Assembly (NCBI GenBank): GCA_009783675.1
Contig: WRDA01000004.1
Span: 1 to 27,522 of the forward strand
Direction: 5' to 3'
From: Symbiobacteriaceae bacterium
GTDB taxonomy: Bacteria > Bacillota > JAAYKD01 > WRDA01
Length of the DNA stretch: 27,522 nt
A program made the translations under genes and the position numbers. Under the pieces are notes generated by a model. It saw only the letters and a program-made list of their open reading frames with translations, was not told the DNA's origin and ran no database searches. Below are positions 24,995 to 27,522 of this stretch, in pieces (position 1 is the stretch's first letter; each line of letters starts with the position of its first letter).

Positions 24995-26809
24995 TTAACT
25001 ATGAAGAGCTCGTGTGGTGATCTCTTCAGTAATTTTACTGATGAAATCATCCACGGTCATCTGGCCCAGGTCACCCAGGCGTCCTCGCACAGATACGAGT
25101 CCCTCGGCTACTTCTCGATCACCCAGGATTAGCATATAAGGTACTTTAGACACTTGGGCTTCACGAATCTTATAGCCTATTTTCTCATTTCGCAAATCGG
25201 TCTCAGCACGGATCTCCAGGTCAAGTAATTTGGCAAGAATCTCTTTTGCTCGGTTATCAGCGCGGTTAGTTATAGTCAGGATAGACGCCTGCACCGGAGC
25301 CAACCAGGTAGGGAATGCCCCAGCATACTGCTCAATTAATACTCCGACAAAACGCTCCATGGCGCCGAGTAAGGTACGATGCAACATGATCGGGGTATGC
25401 TCCTGCCCATCGCTACCTGTATAGGTCATACCGAAACGCAGAGGTTCATTCATGTCCAGCTGGATGGTGGTGCCCTGCCATTCCCGGCCCATGGCATCTA
25501 CGGCTTTTAAGTCTATGGCTGGTCCGTAAAACTTAGCGCCTCCCACATCGCGAATCACGGCGATTCCTCTGGCTATCAGAAGACGTTCCAGAGTTTCCTC
25601 TGCCCTGTCCCAGATATGGGACTCGCCAACATATTTATCCTCACGATTATTTAAGTCTCTGACGGAAAGATAGACTTTTAACTGATCGAAGCCAAAATCG
25701 CGGTTTAGGTCGAAAGCAAAGTCGAGGACACGGTTTATTTCATCTTCGAACTGTTCCTCGGTACAGATGATATGTGCATCATCCTGAGTGAAACCTCGGA
25801 CCCTGAGCATACCATGCAGGGTTCCCGAACGTTCGTAGCGGTATACCCCTCCTAACTCGCACCATCTAAGTGGCAGATCACGATAAGAACGTTGGCGCGA
25901 TTTATAGATCTGGATATGAAAGGGACAGTTCATTGGCTTAATATAATAGGCGCTGGTCTCCCCGGCATCTTTTACTGACATCTGCATTGGAGGGAACATA
26001 CCATCCGCAAAGGTCTGCAGATGTCCACTGGTTTCCCAGAGATTGGACATTCCGATGTGGGGAGTATAAACATATTCATATCCTCTGCGACGGTGTTCGC
26101 GCCGCCAGTAGAGCTCTATTTGCTCCCTGACGGTCGAAAGCTTGGGATGCCAGAGAATCAGCCCCGGGCCTACTTCTTCGTCGATAGAGAACAGGTCAAG
26201 CTCCCTGCCCAGCTTACGATGATCTCTCTTCCTGGCTTCATCAAGGGCTGTTAGATATGCGGTTAACTCTTCCTCGCTATCGAAGGCGGTACCATAAATT
26301 CTTTGTAACATTGGATTCTTTTCGTTTCCACGCCAGTAAGCGCCAGCCACATGAGTCAGCTTAAAAGCTCCGATCCTACCAGTACTCATGAGATGAGGAC
26401 CAGCGCAGAGGTCGGTATACTCCCCCTGGCGATAAAAGGAAAGATTTGTATCAGCCGGGAGATCGTTGATTAAATCAACTTTATAATTCTCACCAGCCTG
26501 CGCCATGAGTAAAACTGCTTCATCCCTGGGTAACTCGAATCTCTGCAGTGGAAGGTCCAGGGCGATGATCCCTCTCATTTCTTCCTCCAGGGAGATCAGG
26601 TCTTCAGTAGTAAATGACTCAGGAACATCGAAATCGTAGTAGAAACCAGTATCGATAGCAGGACCGATTGCTAACCTGGCTTCGGGATAGAGCCTCTTGA
26701 CGGCTTGAGCTAATACATGGGAGCAAGTATGACGATAGGCTTCCCGCGCTATGGGTGAATCCCAGGTCAACTGCTCCTGACTTGTACCACTCTGGACTTG
26801 GATCATCAT
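24995..26809 (-). CDS. thrS: Threonyl-tRNA synthetase lacking the N-terminal TGS domain
   Basis: This 604-residue class IIa synthetase begins almost directly with the editing domain. The HxxxH of RHTCSHVLAQA is H27 and H31, and the DLCAGPH motif has C135 and H139. The usual 60-residue TGS domain is absent. The catalytic domain has MNCPFH (zinc Cys), RYERSGTLHGMLRVRGFTQDD with the second ligand, and LHRTLLGAMERF with the third. A C-terminal anticodon-binding domain (about 500-604) includes LGDREVAEG. It charges tRNA-Thr and edits Ser-tRNA-Thr. ATG at 26809 (or the adjacent ATG at 26806) follows AAAGGAG by 9 nt. It is preceded by a T-box leader and begins the seven-gene operon. Confidence 0.96.
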   Translation of the reverse strand: MMIQVQSGTSQEQLTWDSPIAREAYRHTCSHVLAQAVKRLYPEARLAIGPAIDTGFYYDFDVPESFTTEDLISLEEEMRGIIALDLPLQRFELPRDEAVLLMAQAGENYKVDLINDLPADTNLSFYRQGEYTDLCAGPHLMSTGRIGAFKLTHVAGAYWRGNEKNPMLQRIYGTAFDSEEELTAYLTALDEARKRDHRKLGRELDLFSIDEEVGPGLILWHPKLSTVREQIELYWRREHRRRGYEYVYTPHIGMSNLWETSGHLQTFADGMFPPMQMSVKDAGETSAYYIKPMNCPFHIQIYKSRQRSYRDLPLRWCELGGVYRYERSGTLHGMLRVRGFTQDDAHIICTEEQFEDEINRVLDFAFDLNRDFGFDQLKVYLSVRDLNNREDKYVGESHIWDRAEETLERLLIARGIAVIRDVGGAKFYGPAIDLKAVDAMGREWQGTTIQLDMNEPLRFGMTYTGSDGQEHTPIMLHRTLLGAMERFVGVLIEQYAGAFPTWLAPVQASILTITNRADNRAKEILAKLLDLEIRAETDLRNEKIGYKIREAQVSKVPYMLILGDREVAEGLVSVRGRLGDLGQMTVDDFISKITEEITTRALHS

Positions 26810-27174
26810 TGCTACCTTCTCCTTTCTCGGCTCCTGGAATGAGTTACAGTAAGACCGTTCTCATCCCTAACGCCTGCACAGCCTCAGAGACGAAAACGGT
26901 CATATTCGATGAGCCAGTTTCCGCGGTTCCACTCTGTTTGGTATGGTCATGCTTCTATTTGACATACCCACTTTGACTCACTATCGGGTGAGATCCGTCC
27001 CGACTTATCTCTGCATTTACACATTGGATTCCTCGCCAGGAATGCATGTGTACTGAGCATAGCTTCGCCGGGCAGCTCCCGAGGGGTTTTTAGTGCCATG
27101 ATATCGAAAGCTCTCAGCTATAGCTTTCTTCTCTGTGGATAGAGCAGAGCACTTACTCGTCTCGATCATCGCTT
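26810..27174 (-). promoter_or_regulatory. T-box leader (tRNA-Thr-sensing riboswitch) of the thrS operon
   Basis: The roughly 365-nt untranslated leader carries the T-box sequence AGAGTGGAACCGCGG (minus strand, 26935 to 26921), close to the consensus AGGGTGGNACCGCG. Upstream is a stem I start with GACGAGTAAGT (27162-27152). Its GTGC (27152-27149) can pair with GCAC (27096-27093), placing the threonine codon ACC (27087-27085) in the specifier loop; ACT at 27094-27092 is an alternative. A long hairpin follows (TACACAT 27052-27046 with ATGTGTA 27024-27018 around ATTCCT/AGGAAT), then CTCAC/GTGAG and stem III, GGTATGTC with GACCATACC. Uncharged tRNA-Thr should favour the antiterminator and expression. 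The 401-nt gap between thrS and the LUD gene holds this leader and its promoter, no gene. Confidence 0.9.
26854..26900 (-). terminator. Attenuator-type hairpin of the thrS T-box
   Basis: On the minus strand ACCGTTTTCGTC (26900-26889) pairs with GATGAGAACGGT (26865-26854) in a continuous 12-bp stem with two G-U pairs and a 23-nt loop. It lies between the T-box and the thrS ribosome binding site, where the terminator belongs. The following bases are CTTACTGT, not a T run, so termination may be weak or control may work differently. Confidence 0.6.
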
Positions 27175-27180
27175 TGACAT

Positions 27181-27209
27181 AGCATAACTCAAGGAGATTC
27201 CTTTGTCAA
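27181..27209 (-). promoter_or_regulatory. Promoter of the thrS T-box operon
   Basis: On the minus strand, TTGACA (27209-27204) is followed after 17 bp by TATGCT (27186-27181), a 4 of 6 match to TATAAT. It begins one base after the stop codon of the upstream LUD gene. The start site should be near 27174, directly ahead of stem I of the T-box. Confidence 0.75.
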
Positions 27210-27210
27210 G

Positions 27211-27522
27211 TTAAAATCCCAGGGACTCGCCCACCAGGATCACGGAGATCCGGTCTCCTGGTTTCTGAGGTCCCAGAGCAACATAACTGCGGCAAATCCG
27301 ATCTTCGGACTGACAATCCTGACATACTCCCTGCGCTACGCAAGGGGTTTGCAGATTAAGTCTCATGGCGTTAGCCGGACCAGCCAGGCGTTCGACACGT
27401 ACTGCAGCCTCGTCAAGATTCTCCACCATTTTGTTAATGCCAGCGATTATGAACACTTTATCAGGCCCATAAATCATCGCTGCAATTCTGTTTCCTCCCC
27501 CGTCCACCGCATATAACCAACC
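27211..27522 (-). CDS. LUD-domain (lactate utilisation LutC/YkgG-like) protein, C-terminal part
   Basis: The frame is open to the window edge, so only the last 103 residues are seen. They match the end of LUD-domain proteins: DGGGNRIAAMIYGPDKVFIIAGINK, then a four-cysteine stretch (TPCVAQGVCQDCQSEDRIC), then VILVGESLGF as the very last residues. The cysteine-containing end is typical of the stand-alone LUD proteins found in many anaerobes. Their role is poorly defined; relatives in lutABC act in lactate oxidation. The TAA stop is followed at once by the promoter of the thrS operon, so this gene belongs to a separate upstream unit. The GTG at 27507 is internal, not the start. Confidence 0.85.
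   Translation of the reverse strand, partial: GWLYAVDGGGNRIAAMIYGPDKVFIIAGINKMVENLDEAAVRVERLAGPANAMRLNLQTPCVAQGVCQDCQSEDRICRSYVALGPQKPGDRISVILVGESLGF

Noticed and set aside
1..27522. CRISPR arrays, tRNA or rRNA genes, insertion sequences, prophage or defence genes
   Set aside because: Looked for spaced direct repeats, RNA gene motifs, transposase or integrase motifs and toxin-antitoxin pairs; none seen.

Overview
The window is a dense, chromosomal, housekeeping-type segment with every gene intact except the two cut by the window edges. Gene content and order point to a Bacillota (Firmicutes, clostridial-type) genome: tlyA-argR-recN, then rpsU, phoH, a 7TM-HD pgpH-type gene, ybeY and era, and a T-box leader in front of thrS. 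Base composition looks moderate (near half G+C) and even. I saw no insertion sequence, prophage, CRISPR array, tRNA or rRNA. The genus cannot be read from the sequence.

Layout. (1) 1-2949, plus strand: a 5'-truncated TlyA rRNA methyltransferase, arginine repressor ArgR and DNA repair ATPase RecN. (2) 2950-8146, plus strand: a consensus promoter (TTGACA, 17 bp, TATAAT) with a leader hairpin drives rpsU. A hairpin with a short T run separates rpsU from phoH, pgpH-type, ybeY and era, a set devoted to ribosome maturation, RNA handling and nucleotide signalling. (3) 8147-8365: a convergent gap with two inverted repeats, one a perfect 15-bp palindrome. (4) 8366-11944, minus strand: an apparent four-gene operon made of a degenerate AroE-like protein, a YkgJ-type eight-cysteine protein, a HisJ-like PHP phosphoesterase and an aspartate-type aminotransferase. 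(5) 11945-14737: a divergent promoter region and a class A penicillin-binding protein on the plus strand with an acidic Pro/Thr/Gly-rich tail. (6) 14874-27174, minus strand: a promoter and a threonine T-box leader precede thrS, a short homoserine dehydrogenase, a GlmL/MutL-family ASKHA protein, an unrecognised 427-residue barrel/KOW-like protein, mutS2, pheS and pheT. After thrS the genes are separated by 14 nt or less. (7) 27211-27522, minus strand: the 3' end of a LUD-domain protein.

The most unusual material is in regions 4 and 6. The GlmL-like protein has no cobalamin mutase near it. Instead it overlaps homoserine dehydrogenase by 4 nt and is followed 14 nt later by the unrecognised protein. 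This module is probably co-transcribed under threonine T-box control with two aminoacyl-tRNA synthetases and MutS2. In region 4 an AroE-fold protein has lost both catalytic residues (Lys to Gln, Asp to Leu) and heads an uncharacterised operon with a cysteine-cluster protein.
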